The notes under the pieces are model-generated. The model saw only the letters and a list, made by a program, of their open reading frames with translations, ran no database searches and was not told where the DNA came from. A program made the position numbers and the translations under genes. A stretch of DNA of 19,999 nucleotides from Pollutibacter sp044353505. GTDB taxonomy: Bacteria; Bacteroidota; Bacteroidia; Chitinophagales; Chitinophagaceae. Positions 1 to 7,666 of this stretch are shown here, one piece after another (the first letter of the stretch is position 1; every line of letters begins with the position of its first letter). The stretch is from the NCBI GenBank assembly GCA_044353505.1, contig JBILBU010000035.1, forward strand, positions 1-19,999, in the 5' to 3' direction.

Positions 1-30
1 TTACACCCTTCCAATCTCACATCTCATTTG

Positions 31-38
31 TATCTTTG
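31..38 (+). promoter_or_regulatory. Candidate -7 element for gldC
   Basis: TATCTTTG matches the Bacteroidota -7 consensus TAnnTTTG exactly. The upstream position where a TTTG box is expected holds only a weak TTC (9-11), 19 nt away. Transcription would start near 43-46, giving a leader of roughly 11-14 nt before the gldC ATG at 57. The element also argues against the in-frame TTG at 36, which falls inside it. Confidence 0.6.
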
Positions 39-56
39 CAAAAAATCGACATCCCC

Positions 57-401
57 ATGACGCAATCCACCATAAGCATAGACGTCAATCTAGACGATCA
101 AAAAATTCCCCATCAGATTTTGTGGAATGCAACACAGTCAAATTCTGAAGCCAAGCAGGAAGCCAAAGCCATGATGATCTCCTTTTGGGATGGCAAAGAA
201 AGGGCGGCACTGAGGATAGATTTGTGGACAAAAGAGATGATGGTTGATGAGATGGCAGATTTTTATTACCAGACCATGATGACCATGGCCGATACTTTTG
301 AGAGAGCAACCCACAAAAAAGAGCTGGTTGAAGAGATGAAAGGCTTTGCAAAGAATTTTTATGCTAAATTCAAAGAATCACAAGAGCAGCAGGCTATTTA
401 G
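57..401 (+). CDS. gldC: Gliding motility protein GldC
   Basis: A 114-residue cytoplasmic-looking protein with no signal peptide, recognised as GldC from its overall pattern. It has an N-terminal strand 'ISIDVNLDDQKIPHQILW', a central 'RIDLWTKEMMVDEM' and a helix containing 'MADTFERAT'. GldC is a small protein conserved with the Bacteroidota gliding and type IX secretion genes, often next to gldB; it is associated with gliding but its biochemical role is not established. The ATG at 57 is chosen over the in-frame TTG at 36 because the TTG overlaps the -7 element and the ATG start matches the family length. Any gldB partner would lie left of the window. The next gene is 76 nt downstream and the gap shows no clear terminator. 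Confidence 0.88.
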   Translation: MTQSTISIDVNLDDQKIPHQILWNATQSNSEAKQEAKAMMISFWDGKERAALRIDLWTKEMMVDEMADFYYQTMMTMADTFERATHKKELVEEMKGFAKNFYAKFKESQEQQAI

Positions 402-477
402 TAAATAGATTAGCCTTTTCCTTTCGTTATTCATTTTTCTCTCAAAAAACTCCCTAATCATATTAAAACAAATAGTT

Positions 478-930
478 ATGTCACTGGAAATAACCATTAA
501 CGACAATATTAAAAAGGCCATGTTGGCAAAAGATGAAAAAGGACTTCGTGCCTACAGGGCAATCAAGGCAGCCCTTTTGTTGGCCAAAACTGCAGAAGGC
601 GCAGGCGATACCTTAAGTCCAGATGTTGAAATTAAACTTCTGCAAAAACTTGTTAAGCAAAGAAGAGATTCAATCGAAATCTTCGAACAGCAGAATCGTT
701 CAGATTTGGCCATAAAAGAAAAAGAGGAAGTTGAAGTGATTGAAAAATTTCTCCCAAAGCAAATGAGCGCCGAGGAAATTAAAGAAGTGGTGGCCGCCAT
801 CATCAAGGAAACAGGGGTTACCAGCATCAGTGGACTAGGCCAAGTGATGGGGGTTGCCTCAAAGCAATTGGCTGGAAAGGCAGATGGAAAGGCGATTTCA
901 GCAGTTGTAAAAGAATTGCTATCCGCATAA
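478..930 (+). CDS. GatB/YqeY domain-containing protein
   Basis: A 150-residue protein matching the full-length YqeY family. An N-terminal helical part (about 1-95, including 'MLAKDEKGLRAYRAIKAALLLAKTAEG') is followed by a C-terminal helical part with 'SAEEIKEVVAAIIKETG' and the glycine-containing stretch 'SGLGQVMG...LAGKADGKAISAVVKELL'. The C-terminal fold is shared with the tail of GatB, the amidotransferase subunit that binds tRNA. Free-standing YqeY proteins are widespread but their role is unclear; a tRNA-linked role is an inference from the fold. The protein is probably cytosolic. The start is the only sensible ATG. The gap to the next gene is 44 nt and contains pyrimidine-rich CTC repeats. 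Confidence 0.88.
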   Translation: MSLEITINDNIKKAMLAKDEKGLRAYRAIKAALLLAKTAEGAGDTLSPDVEIKLLQKLVKQRRDSIEIFEQQNRSDLAIKEKEEVEVIEKFLPKQMSAEEIKEVVAAIIKETGVTSISGLGQVMGVASKQLAGKADGKAISAVVKELLSA

Positions 931-974
931 AAGTAGCAGCTTAGGCTCCCTCAACTCCCTCAACTCTCTCAACG

Positions 975-1514
975 TTGATTACAGACATTATCTTTTTAGT
1001 TATTCTCTTGCTTGCTGCCTATAAGGGGTGGACCAAGGGGTTTATTATGTCTGTGTTTGTTTTTATCTCTTATCTGGTGGCACTGGGGCTTGCTTTGCAT
1101 TTTTCTGGTGTGGTGGAGGGGTATATTCGGGCTCATGCTGGTTCAGACAGCAATTGGTATCCGCTGGTTTCATTTCTTCTTGTTCTACTTGCCGGTATGA
1201 TTGCTGTTCGTTTGATTGGAAAGTTCATAGAAAAGTCGGCAGAGCTACTCTTGTTGGGATTTCTTAACCGATTGATGGGTATTTTGTTTTTCGCGCTCAT
1301 TTATATTACTTTTTTCTCGGTTACCCTGATTTACTTAGAACGCTTTGACATCATATCAGCCAGCCCCTCATCTGAATCAAGAACGTTCGATTATCTCTGG
1401 AGATATGGAAAATGGGTTATCAAGGTCTTCGGGGAATGGCTGCCGGCACTTAAGAATCTGTTTAACGATGCAAGGGAAATTATACAACAAAAATCAACAG
1501 TTTTAGCTTCCTAA
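975..1514 (+). CDS. CvpA family inner-membrane protein
   Basis: A 179-residue protein with four predicted membrane helices at about residues 4-19, 25-43, 61-81 and 100-121, then a soluble C-terminal tail of about 55 residues. The opening 'DIIFLVILLLAAYKGWTKGF' is the CvpA hallmark: a first helix followed by a glycine-rich turn. CvpA was named for colicin V production in E. coli and is often described as an envelope homeostasis protein; its molecular function is not settled. The start is a TTG. No ATG lies near it, and the next Met (residue 25) would remove the conserved first helix. The start codon lies only 1 nt after a CTCTCAAC motif, so the leader is unusual. Confidence 0.82.
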   Translation: MITDIIFLVILLLAAYKGWTKGFIMSVFVFISYLVALGLALHFSGVVEGYIRAHAGSDSNWYPLVSFLLVLLAGMIAVRLIGKFIEKSAELLLLGFLNRLMGILFFALIYITFFSVTLIYLERFDIISASPSSESRTFDYLWRYGKWVIKVFGEWLPALKNLFNDAREIIQQKSTVLAS

Positions 1515-1619
1515 GGGGTCCATTTCTCCTCCCCGAATGGGTTATATCAGGCATTTTGCCTTTCTTTGTTGTTATTCAAGGTTATTTTACCACTTTAATA
1601 TCCTTTCAGGAAAGTATTT

Positions 1620-2399
1620 ATGAGTTTAAATTACGAGGTTCAACAAATTGGGAAGTTCAAGTTTATAGAAGTGGGTGAGGGCGAGCCGCTTATTTTACTT
1701 CATGGACTTTTTGGTGCGATGAGCAATTTCATAGGAATCATTGAGCATTTTAAGCATACGCATAAGGTAGTTGTGCCAATCTTGCCATTATTTGAGCTGG
1801 ATATCTTGCATACAACAGTGGGCGGACTAGAAAAACATTTTAGTAAATTCATAGAGCAAAGGGGGTATCAAAACATCAACTTACTCGGGAATTCTTTAGG
1901 GGGCCACATTGCCTTAGTGCATGTCTTGAAGTCACATGATAAAATAAAGTCTTTGATATTAACCGGCAGTTCTGGACTTTTTGAGAACGGCATGGGTGAC
2001 ACATATCCTCGAAGGGGTGATTATGAATATATCAGGAAAAAGACTGAAATGACTTTTTACGATCCCAATACAGCTACCAAGGAATTGGTGGACGAGGTAT
2101 ACCAGATCGTTAATGAGAGAATGAAGACGCTTAAAGTGATATCGTTGGCTCGAAGCGCAATCAAAAATAACCTGGGTGATGACCTCAGAAAAATCACCCT
2201 TCCTACCTTATTGATTTGGGGAAATAATGACAGCATTACACCTCCTTTTGTGGGCAGGGAATTTAATAAGCTTATTCCCAATAGTGAAATACACTTTATT
2301 GATCATTGTGGGCATGCTCCAATGATGGAAGTTCCAAAAGAGTTTAACATAATACTAGAACAATTTTTTCAGAAATTGAAAACAACTGCAGCGAATTAA
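1620..2399 (+). CDS. Alpha/beta hydrolase
   Basis: A 259-residue cytosolic alpha/beta hydrolase. The oxyanion region is 'HGLFG' (29-33). The nucleophile elbow is G-N-S-L-G-G with Ser92. The catalytic acid is probably Asp204 in 'IWGNNDSITP' and the base His232 in 'CGHAP'. All three members of the triad are therefore present. The substrate cannot be told from sequence. Hydrolases of this type are commonly seen beside the CBS-domain and NAD kinase genes in Bacteroidota (from memory), so it may be part of that conserved cluster. There is no signal peptide. The following gene starts 27 nt downstream, consistent with cotranscription. Confidence 0.9.
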   Translation: MSLNYEVQQIGKFKFIEVGEGEPLILLHGLFGAMSNFIGIIEHFKHTHKVVVPILPLFELDILHTTVGGLEKHFSKFIEQRGYQNINLLGNSLGGHIALVHVLKSHDKIKSLILTGSSGLFENGMGDTYPRRGDYEYIRKKTEMTFYDPNTATKELVDEVYQIVNERMKTLKVISLARSAIKNNLGDDLRKITLPTLLIWGNNDSITPPFVGREFNKLIPNSEIHFIDHCGHAPMMEVPKEFNIILEQFFQKLKTTAAN

Positions 2400-2426
2400 T
2401 TGTATTAATGGTCTAACTTATTACAG

Positions 2427-3092
2427 ATGACCTATTGTAGCCAGCTTCTTGAAACTTCATTGAACACGGCCGACCTCCGCGATAGTATTTCTCATGCCCT
2501 TGAATTAGCCAAAGAAAACAGGTATCAACATCTCCCTGTATTGGATGGAGCACAATACGTTGGACTCATTGGGGTGGATGATCTGGAAGATGCACAAGAC
2601 CCCACTGTTGAACTTATTTCTCTACAACCAATTTTTACCAAACCCTTTGTTCGTTCAGCAGACCACTTTCTGCAAGCGTTAAGGATGAGGGCCAAATATT
2701 TTGTTGACCTCATCCCTGTTGTAAACGAAGAAAATGAATGGGAGGGAGCTGTAGGGGATGAAAAATTGTTGGACAATCTTTCAAAGCTTACTGGAGTTTC
2801 TGATAGCGGCTCAATTGTGGTATTGAGTATGCCTATTCATGATTATGCACCAGGAGAAATCAATAGACTCGTAGAATCAAATGATGCAATGATTATGCAC
2901 ATGAACTCCCAGCAAGATCCTCATTCTGGAACAATGCAAGTGGTGCTAAGAATCAATAAAGAAGAGGTTTCAGACCTTATTGCAACTTTTCAGCGGCATG
3001 AGTATAATGTGCTATATTATTATGGCGACGAATCGTATGACAACTCATTGCAGAACAACTTGGATCACCTGTTGAATTATTTAAACATTTGA
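2427..3092 (+). CDS. CBS domain-containing protein with ACT-like tail
   Basis: A 221-residue soluble protein. The first about 130 residues form a CBS pair: repeat 1 includes 'LPVLDGAQYVGLIGVDDL' and repeat 2 includes 'IPVVNEENEWEGAVGDEKLL'. CBS pairs usually bind adenine nucleotides and regulate an attached or partner protein. The C-terminal about 80 residues ('GSIVVLSMPIHDYAPGEINRLVESN...') have the alternating strand-helix pattern of an ACT-like regulatory domain, which is an inference. No catalytic domain is present, so it is probably a regulatory protein. It lies 27 nt after the hydrolase gene and about 120 nt before the outer-membrane protein gene. The partner is unknown. Confidence 0.82.
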   Translation: MTYCSQLLETSLNTADLRDSISHALELAKENRYQHLPVLDGAQYVGLIGVDDLEDAQDPTVELISLQPIFTKPFVRSADHFLQALRMRAKYFVDLIPVVNEENEWEGAVGDEKLLDNLSKLTGVSDSGSIVVLSMPIHDYAPGEINRLVESNDAMIMHMNSQQDPHSGTMQVVLRINKEEVSDLIATFQRHEYNVLYYYGDESYDNSLQNNLDHLLNYLNI

Positions 3093-3213
3093 GGCTGTAT
3101 ACATTTGATGTAAGGGCTAGGCTTATTTGCTGAATCATAAAATTTAACAAGATCTTGCATCACCATTCTCTTCTCTCTCAACGTAGGTGTTTCGTTTTCA
3201 TTACCTTCCCACA

Positions 3214-4647
3214 ATGAATGTTTTGCATAAAAAGCTTTTCATTCTGCTCTTCCTAAAGATGATCACTGGTTGTCTTATGGCTCAGGATTTGGTTAGCGAA
3301 GAACATGAAGATGATGCGGTACTTAAGAGTTCCCTTATTACAATACGCAGTGTGTTGATTAACGGAAATCGAAAGACAAAAAAGTATATTGTAGCAAGAG
3401 AGGTGGTATTTAATGAGGGGCAGTCTTACTCGATTTCTACTATTCTTGATGGAATACGGATAAGTGGTCAGAACCTCATGAACACCGCATTGTTTGTAGA
3501 TGCTAAAGTTGGGTTTACAAATTGGCAAAACGACAGCATGGATATTTATGTGGAAGTTGAAGAGCGCTGGTATTATTTCCCCTTGCCCTATTTCAAACCT
3601 GCTGATCGAAGTTGGGTAGTATGGATGAATGATTATAAATCAAGTGTAGATCGAATAAATTATGGAATCAAGTTTCTTGGAAGAAATATAACAGGAAGAA
3701 ACGACAGATTAAATATCTGGCTAATTAGTGGGTATACGCAAAAATTTGCCTTAAAATATTATAACCCATTTGCAGATAATACCCTTCGTCATGGTTGGGG
3801 TTTTGATTTTTTTTATGCCCGCAATAGAGAGGTTAATTACAACACTTCAGAAAATAAGCAACAGTTTTTTAATAATCCTGCCAGGTTCATCAAGAAGCAA
3901 ATGTATGTTGGAGGAATATACTCTTATCGTAGAGGTTCTGTTGAACGCCACTACCTAAAGTTTGGCTTGCAACATGAGTCTGTCGACGATTCGGTTATAA
4001 CCTTGAATAGAAACTATTTTGGGTCTGGGAATGCAAATGTTTTTTATCCCGAGCTAAAATATACATATCAATATTTTGGAGTCAATTATCTACCCTATCC
4101 TACAAAGGGAAGGTCAATTGAAGTTGAGTTTACGCGAAAGGGACTTAATAAGAGAGTCAACCTCACCCAATTTAATTTTATAGTTGGGCGCTATATTCCG
4201 TTGCCACAAAATTTTTATTTTAGTACCATAGCCAATATCAACCTAAAGCTACCTTTTAATCAGCCCTACTTTAATCAACCCCTGCTTGGGTATCATGATG
4301 CTTTTTTGCGCGGACTTGAATATTATGTAGTTGATGGCGTTGCTGGTGGATTTATTAGAAATACAATCGGGAAAGAGATATTTTCTTATGTGGCTCCGAC
4401 TGGATTTAAATCAAAAACCTATGCAAGAATCCCCTTTAAGTTTTACATCAAGGGGTATGCCGATGTTGGGTATGTCTACAACAAAACCAACTCAATTTCC
4501 AACTCGCTCAATAACAAGCTGATGTATACCGGCGGAATTGGGATCGATGTTGTTAGCATTTATGATATAGTTTTTCGAATAGAATATAGTTTTAATCAAT
4601 TTCGCCAGGGAGGAGTTTTTGTTCACAAGCCAGGGGTCACGAATTAA
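3214..4647 (+). CDS. Omp85-type outer-membrane protein with one apparent POTRA domain
   Basis: A 477-residue BamA/TamA-like protein. Residues 1-24 are a signal peptide ending in 'CLMAQ'. Residues about 35-115 form one POTRA-like domain, opening 'ITIRSVLINGNRKTKKYIV' and closing on 'DIYVEVEERW'. The rest is an aromatic-rich beta-barrel. The loop-6 signature of the Omp85 superfamily (VRGF in BamA) is present as 'FLRGLEYYVVDG', with Arg366-Gly367. It therefore inserts into the outer membrane and probably helps assemble or translocate a substrate, but the substrate is unknown. The ATG at 3214 is preferred to the in-frame GTG at 3187 because it directly begins the signal peptide. The protein ends '...KPGVTN' rather than with the terminal Phe common for barrels. 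Its neighbours are nadK, porG and bamA, which suggests an envelope role. It is clearly distinct from the full-length BamA at 7667. Confidence 0.85.
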   Translation: MNVLHKKLFILLFLKMITGCLMAQDLVSEEHEDDAVLKSSLITIRSVLINGNRKTKKYIVAREVVFNEGQSYSISTILDGIRISGQNLMNTALFVDAKVGFTNWQNDSMDIYVEVEERWYYFPLPYFKPADRSWVVWMNDYKSSVDRINYGIKFLGRNITGRNDRLNIWLISGYTQKFALKYYNPFADNTLRHGWGFDFFYARNREVNYNTSENKQQFFNNPARFIKKQMYVGGIYSYRRGSVERHYLKFGLQHESVDDSVITLNRNYFGSGNANVFYPELKYTYQYFGVNYLPYPTKGRSIEVEFTRKGLNKRVNLTQFNFIVGRYIPLPQNFYFSTIANINLKLPFNQPYFNQPLLGYHDAFLRGLEYYVVDGVAGGFIRNTIGKEIFSYVAPTGFKSKTYARIPFKFYIKGYADVGYVYNKTNSISNSLNNKLMYTGGIGIDVVSIYDIVFRIEYSFNQFRQGGVFVHKPGVTN

Positions 4648-4746
4648 CGAAGTCCTTCCTGCCAATCTGAGACGCCCCTGCATCGTTTTTATCCTGATGT
4701 CACATTCTTCATTTTTCATCACTAACTTCGACATAAGATCAAGAAA

Positions 4747-5628
4747 ATGAAAGTTGCAATATATAGCCGCGGTATACAATCATTACAGCCCAGTGATTTA
4801 ATCAGCATACACGAAGCCCTTGTCAAGGCCGAGATTACACCCGTTTTTTTCAGCGATCTCTTTCAGCAATACCGAAACGAATTTATTGAATCCAATCAGG
4901 TTGATACGTTCTCAAGTGCAAACGACCTGAAAGATGATATCGATGCGATGATTAGTTTAGGTGGCGACGGAACCCTTCTTGATACCGTTTGCTTGGTCAG
5001 GGATAAACAAATACCTGTTTTGGGAATCAATTATGGAAGACTCGGTTTTCTCGCCAGTTTAGGTAAGGAAAATATTGCTGCCGCTGTAGATGCTTTAAAA
5101 TCCAGGACATATGTGCTTGACAAAAGAGGACTTCTTCACCTTGATGCAAGCATCCCGCTTTTTGGAGCAGAGCCGTTTGCACTCAATGAGTTCACCATTC
5201 ATAAGCGCGAGTTTTCTCCGATGATCAAAATACATACCTATCTGAACGGTGAATTTCTCAATACATTTTGGGCAGATGGATTGATTGTTTCAACTCCTAC
5301 AGGATCCACAGGATATTCTTTAAGCTGCAACGGTCCGGTAGTATTTCCCGATAGCGAGAGCTTTGTTATCACTCCCATCGCTCCACACAATCTTAACATC
5401 AGACCAATTGTAGTACCTAACCACAACGTAGTTTCATTTGAAGTTGAAGGAAGGGTAGATGATTTTATATGTACTTTGGATTCACGCAAGGAGTTGGTAG
5501 AGAAAAGTGTTCAGTTGGCCATCAAAAAGGAAAACTTTTGCTTTAACCTGGTCAGGCTGAATGAAAATAACTTTCTTAGAACCTTGAGGGAAAAATTGAC
5601 TTGGGGTTTTGATACTAGAAATAGATGA
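4747..5628 (+). CDS. nadK: NAD kinase
   Basis: A 293-residue cytosolic NAD kinase (ATP or polyphosphate + NAD gives NADP), the source of NADP in the cell. The GGDGT motif is at residues 72-76, the conserved Asn-Glu pair at 147-148 ('FALNEFTIHK'), and the glycine-rich NAD-binding segment at about 178-193 ('DGLIVSTPTGSTGYSL'). Length and motif spacing are normal. The ATG has no Shine-Dalgarno. A TAACTTCG element at 4723-4730, close to TAnnTTTG, could be its -7 box, but there is no clear upstream TTTG. In many Bacteroidota nadK lies directly upstream of a porG-like gene and uppS, as here. The gap to the next gene is 170 nt. Confidence 0.95.
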   Translation: MKVAIYSRGIQSLQPSDLISIHEALVKAEITPVFFSDLFQQYRNEFIESNQVDTFSSANDLKDDIDAMISLGGDGTLLDTVCLVRDKQIPVLGINYGRLGFLASLGKENIAAAVDALKSRTYVLDKRGLLHLDASIPLFGAEPFALNEFTIHKREFSPMIKIHTYLNGEFLNTFWADGLIVSTPTGSTGYSLSCNGPVVFPDSESFVITPIAPHNLNIRPIVVPNHNVVSFEVEGRVDDFICTLDSRKELVEKSVQLAIKKENFCFNLVRLNENNFLRTLREKLTWGFDTRNR

Positions 5629-5798
5629 AAGTCTTGAACTATTGGATCTGACGATTGGTCAATATGCATTCATCAATTCTACCGTCACTTCGAAAACCTC
5701 CCTTAAATCTCTCTTTCCATATATACACAGCTAATTTTATAATTTTAATAACTTCTTTGTTTCAGCATCTCGCCTCCCACAGCTTATTTTTACAACCC

Positions 5799-6647
5799 AT
5801 GCTCAAGATCGCAGCTTCTATATTCATCGCCTTAGCGTTCAGTTTTTGTGCAATTGCTCAAAATGAAGCAATCGTTCAGGAAGGTGAGCTAGGCATCAGT
5901 TTTGGAGGGGCACACTATTTTGGGGACATTAACAACAGAAGTGCGATTGACAAACCCTCTCCCGCTGTTGGAGTATATTTCAAAAAACAGTTTGGTCAAT
6001 ATATTGCCGTAAGGGTTAGTGGTCATTATGCAAAGGTTGGATATGCAGATGAATACAGCAATGTTGAATTTCAACAGCGAAGAAACCTCAACTTCAGTAG
6101 CCAGATTTGGGAAATGGCAGTTCAAGGAGATTTTAATTTTTTCAATTTCATTCCAGGAGATCCTTCCTATAAGTTTACCCCCTATGTTACGCTTGGTGTT
6201 GGAAGCATGAATTATGACCCCTATACTTTTTTAGAAGGGAAGAAATATTTTCTTAGAAAGCTTGGAACCGAAGGTCAGGGCTCTGCCCTTTTCCCCGAAA
6301 GAAAGGCCTATCGGAATCAGGCATTCTGTTTTCCCCTAGGAATGGGAATAAAATACAACTTGGGTAAAAATATAAACCTTTCATTCGAGGTTACCTACCG
6401 CTTTACATCCACTGATTATCTAGACGACGTGAGTTCATCATATGCCGGCATCACTGCATTTCCCCCATTGGGTAATGGCAATCCTTCACCGGCATTTCTA
6501 TTGCAGGACAGATCTTACGAAACAGGGTCACGTATTGGTGAAATTGGAAGGCAACGTGGATTTAGTGAGCAAAAAGATCAATATGTTATCGCAGAAATTG
6601 GCATATCAATATCTTTTAGTTCTTATAAATGCGCGAATCCCAAATAA
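5799..6647 (+). CDS. porG: PorG-like (DUF6089) outer-membrane beta-barrel protein
   Basis: A 282-residue protein with a signal peptide (1-22, 'MLKIAASIFIALAFSFCAIA') and then a small barrel with alternating strands such as 'GELGISFGGAHYFGDINN' and 'YIAVRVSGHYAKVGYADEY'. The 'GGAHYFGDIN' opening is typical of the DUF6089/PorG family. In Porphyromonas gingivalis PorG is an outer-membrane component of the type IX secretion system that associates with the PorK-PorN ring. It lies just before uppS and bamA, the same order as here. The symbol therefore rests on family resemblance plus synteny. The ATG at 5799 is chosen because it starts the signal peptide; in-frame upstream codons to 5655 would place about 48 non-signal residues in front. 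A TATTTTTA at 5785-5792, close to a -7 box, lies only 6 nt before the ATG. Confidence 0.78.
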   Translation: MLKIAASIFIALAFSFCAIAQNEAIVQEGELGISFGGAHYFGDINNRSAIDKPSPAVGVYFKKQFGQYIAVRVSGHYAKVGYADEYSNVEFQQRRNLNFSSQIWEMAVQGDFNFFNFIPGDPSYKFTPYVTLGVGSMNYDPYTFLEGKKYFLRKLGTEGQGSALFPERKAYRNQAFCFPLGMGIKYNLGKNINLSFEVTYRFTSTDYLDDVSSSYAGITAFPPLGNGNPSPAFLLQDRSYETGSRIGEIGRQRGFSEQKDQYVIAEIGISISFSSYKCANPK

Positions 6648-6740
6648 AAATCGATGGATGGGTTGATTCAGTTTTTCTGTGCACAACCCCTTTCTAGAAT
6701 TACCTTATCAATCTCAACTCTCCCATCTCTTGAAATTTAG

Positions 6741-6748
6741 TAACTTTG
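6741..6748 (+). promoter_or_regulatory. Candidate -7 element for uppS, close to the start codon
   Basis: TAACTTTG matches TAnnTTTG exactly and ends 5 nt before the uppS ATG at 6754. If transcription starts at the usual distance, the mRNA would begin at or next to the start codon. There is no TTTG at the expected -33 position. An ATCTCAAC motif at 6711-6718 lies in that general area. Confidence 0.55.
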
Positions 6749-6753
6749 CCTCC

Positions 6754-7485
6754 ATGTCCTCAAAAAACCAAATCATAACTGAACGCATCCCCAAACACAT
6801 TGCCATCATCATGGATGGAAATGGCAGGTGGGCTCAGGAGAGAGGGCAGGATCGAATATTCGGCCATATCAATGGCGTCAAAAGTGTCAGAGAAGTTGTT
6901 GAGGGAGCTGCCGAGTTGGGCGTCAAATACCTTACCCTGTATGCATTTTCTACCGAGAATTGGGAAAGGCCAGAAAAAGAGGTGACCGGATTAATGGAAT
7001 TGATGGTAGATACAATTCGCAAAGAGGTTGCCACACTAATCAAAAATAATATCAAGCTGAGTGTTATAGGTGAACTTTCTATGCTCCCTGAACATGCCAA
7101 GACCGCCCTGAAGGAGGCCTTGAATCTTACAGCAGCGAATACGGGCCTTAATCTGGTCGTTGCCTTAAGTTATAGCTCTAGGTGGGAGATTGGAGAAGCC
7201 ATCAAAAAGATTGTACAAGAAGTTAGCAATGGCGATCTTGATCCGAACAGGATCAATCAGGATACGTTGCAGCAATTCCTATACACCAGTGAGATTCCCG
7301 ATCCGGAGTTGATGATTCGTACCAGCGGGGAATATCGAATCAGCAACTTCCTACTCTATCAATTGGCCTATGCTGAACTGTATTTTACACCAACCCACTG
7401 GCCAGATTTCAGGAAGGAACACCTGTATGATGCTCTTGTTGATTACCAAAAGCGTGACAGGAGGTTTGGTAAAGTAAAGGGTTAA
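6754..7485 (+). CDS. uppS: Isoprenyl transferase (undecaprenyl diphosphate synthase)
   Basis: A 243-residue cis-prenyltransferase that extends farnesyl diphosphate with isopentenyl diphosphate to make the C55 carrier for peptidoglycan and surface glycans. The catalytic motif 'MDGNGRWA' is at 20-27 with Asp21. It is followed by 'GH' at 37-38, 'FSTENWERP' (about 65-73), and the C-terminal substrate-binding block 'IRTSGEYRISNFLLYQLAYAELYF'. Length is normal. The ATG at 6754 is chosen because family members start about 10-15 residues before the catalytic block; the upstream in-frame GTG at 6679 would read through the -7 element. It lies between porG and bamA, tying lipid-carrier synthesis to outer-membrane assembly genes. 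Confidence 0.95.
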   Translation: MSSKNQIITERIPKHIAIIMDGNGRWAQERGQDRIFGHINGVKSVREVVEGAAELGVKYLTLYAFSTENWERPEKEVTGLMELMVDTIRKEVATLIKNNIKLSVIGELSMLPEHAKTALKEALNLTAANTGLNLVVALSYSSRWEIGEAIKKIVQEVSNGDLDPNRINQDTLQQFLYTSEIPDPELMIRTSGEYRISNFLLYQLAYAELYFTPTHWPDFRKEHLYDALVDYQKRDRRFGKVKG

Positions 7486-7666
7486 AATCGCCACAAATCT
7501 ACCAGTTGAGAACAAGGGATTGGCCCGTTGTACTAAATGAGGTTGTATTTGGGCAGTTGTCTTAAGTTTTTCCCTTAAACAAGACTTTAAACTTGACCCC
7601 AGCCCCTAAACACAGCTTCTTTAACAAGAAATTAGACAAAAAGCCGTTATTTTGCCCACTGAAACC

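Noticed and set aside
3187..3213. GTG start for the Omp85-like gene
   Set aside because: The ATG at 3214 begins directly with a good signal peptide, and the extra residues are not typical.
4492..4779. 95-codon minus-strand frame across the Omp85 gene end and nadK start
   Set aside because: It overlaps two well-supported plus-strand genes and has no recognisable features.
5655..5798. Longer N-terminus for the PorG-like gene
   Set aside because: It would put 48 residues before an obvious signal peptide and includes the AT-rich promoter-like region.
7553..7599. Possible terminator after uppS (GTCTT/AAGAC and AAGTTT/AAACTT pairs)
   Set aside because: The pairings are weak and overlapping, and no T tract follows.
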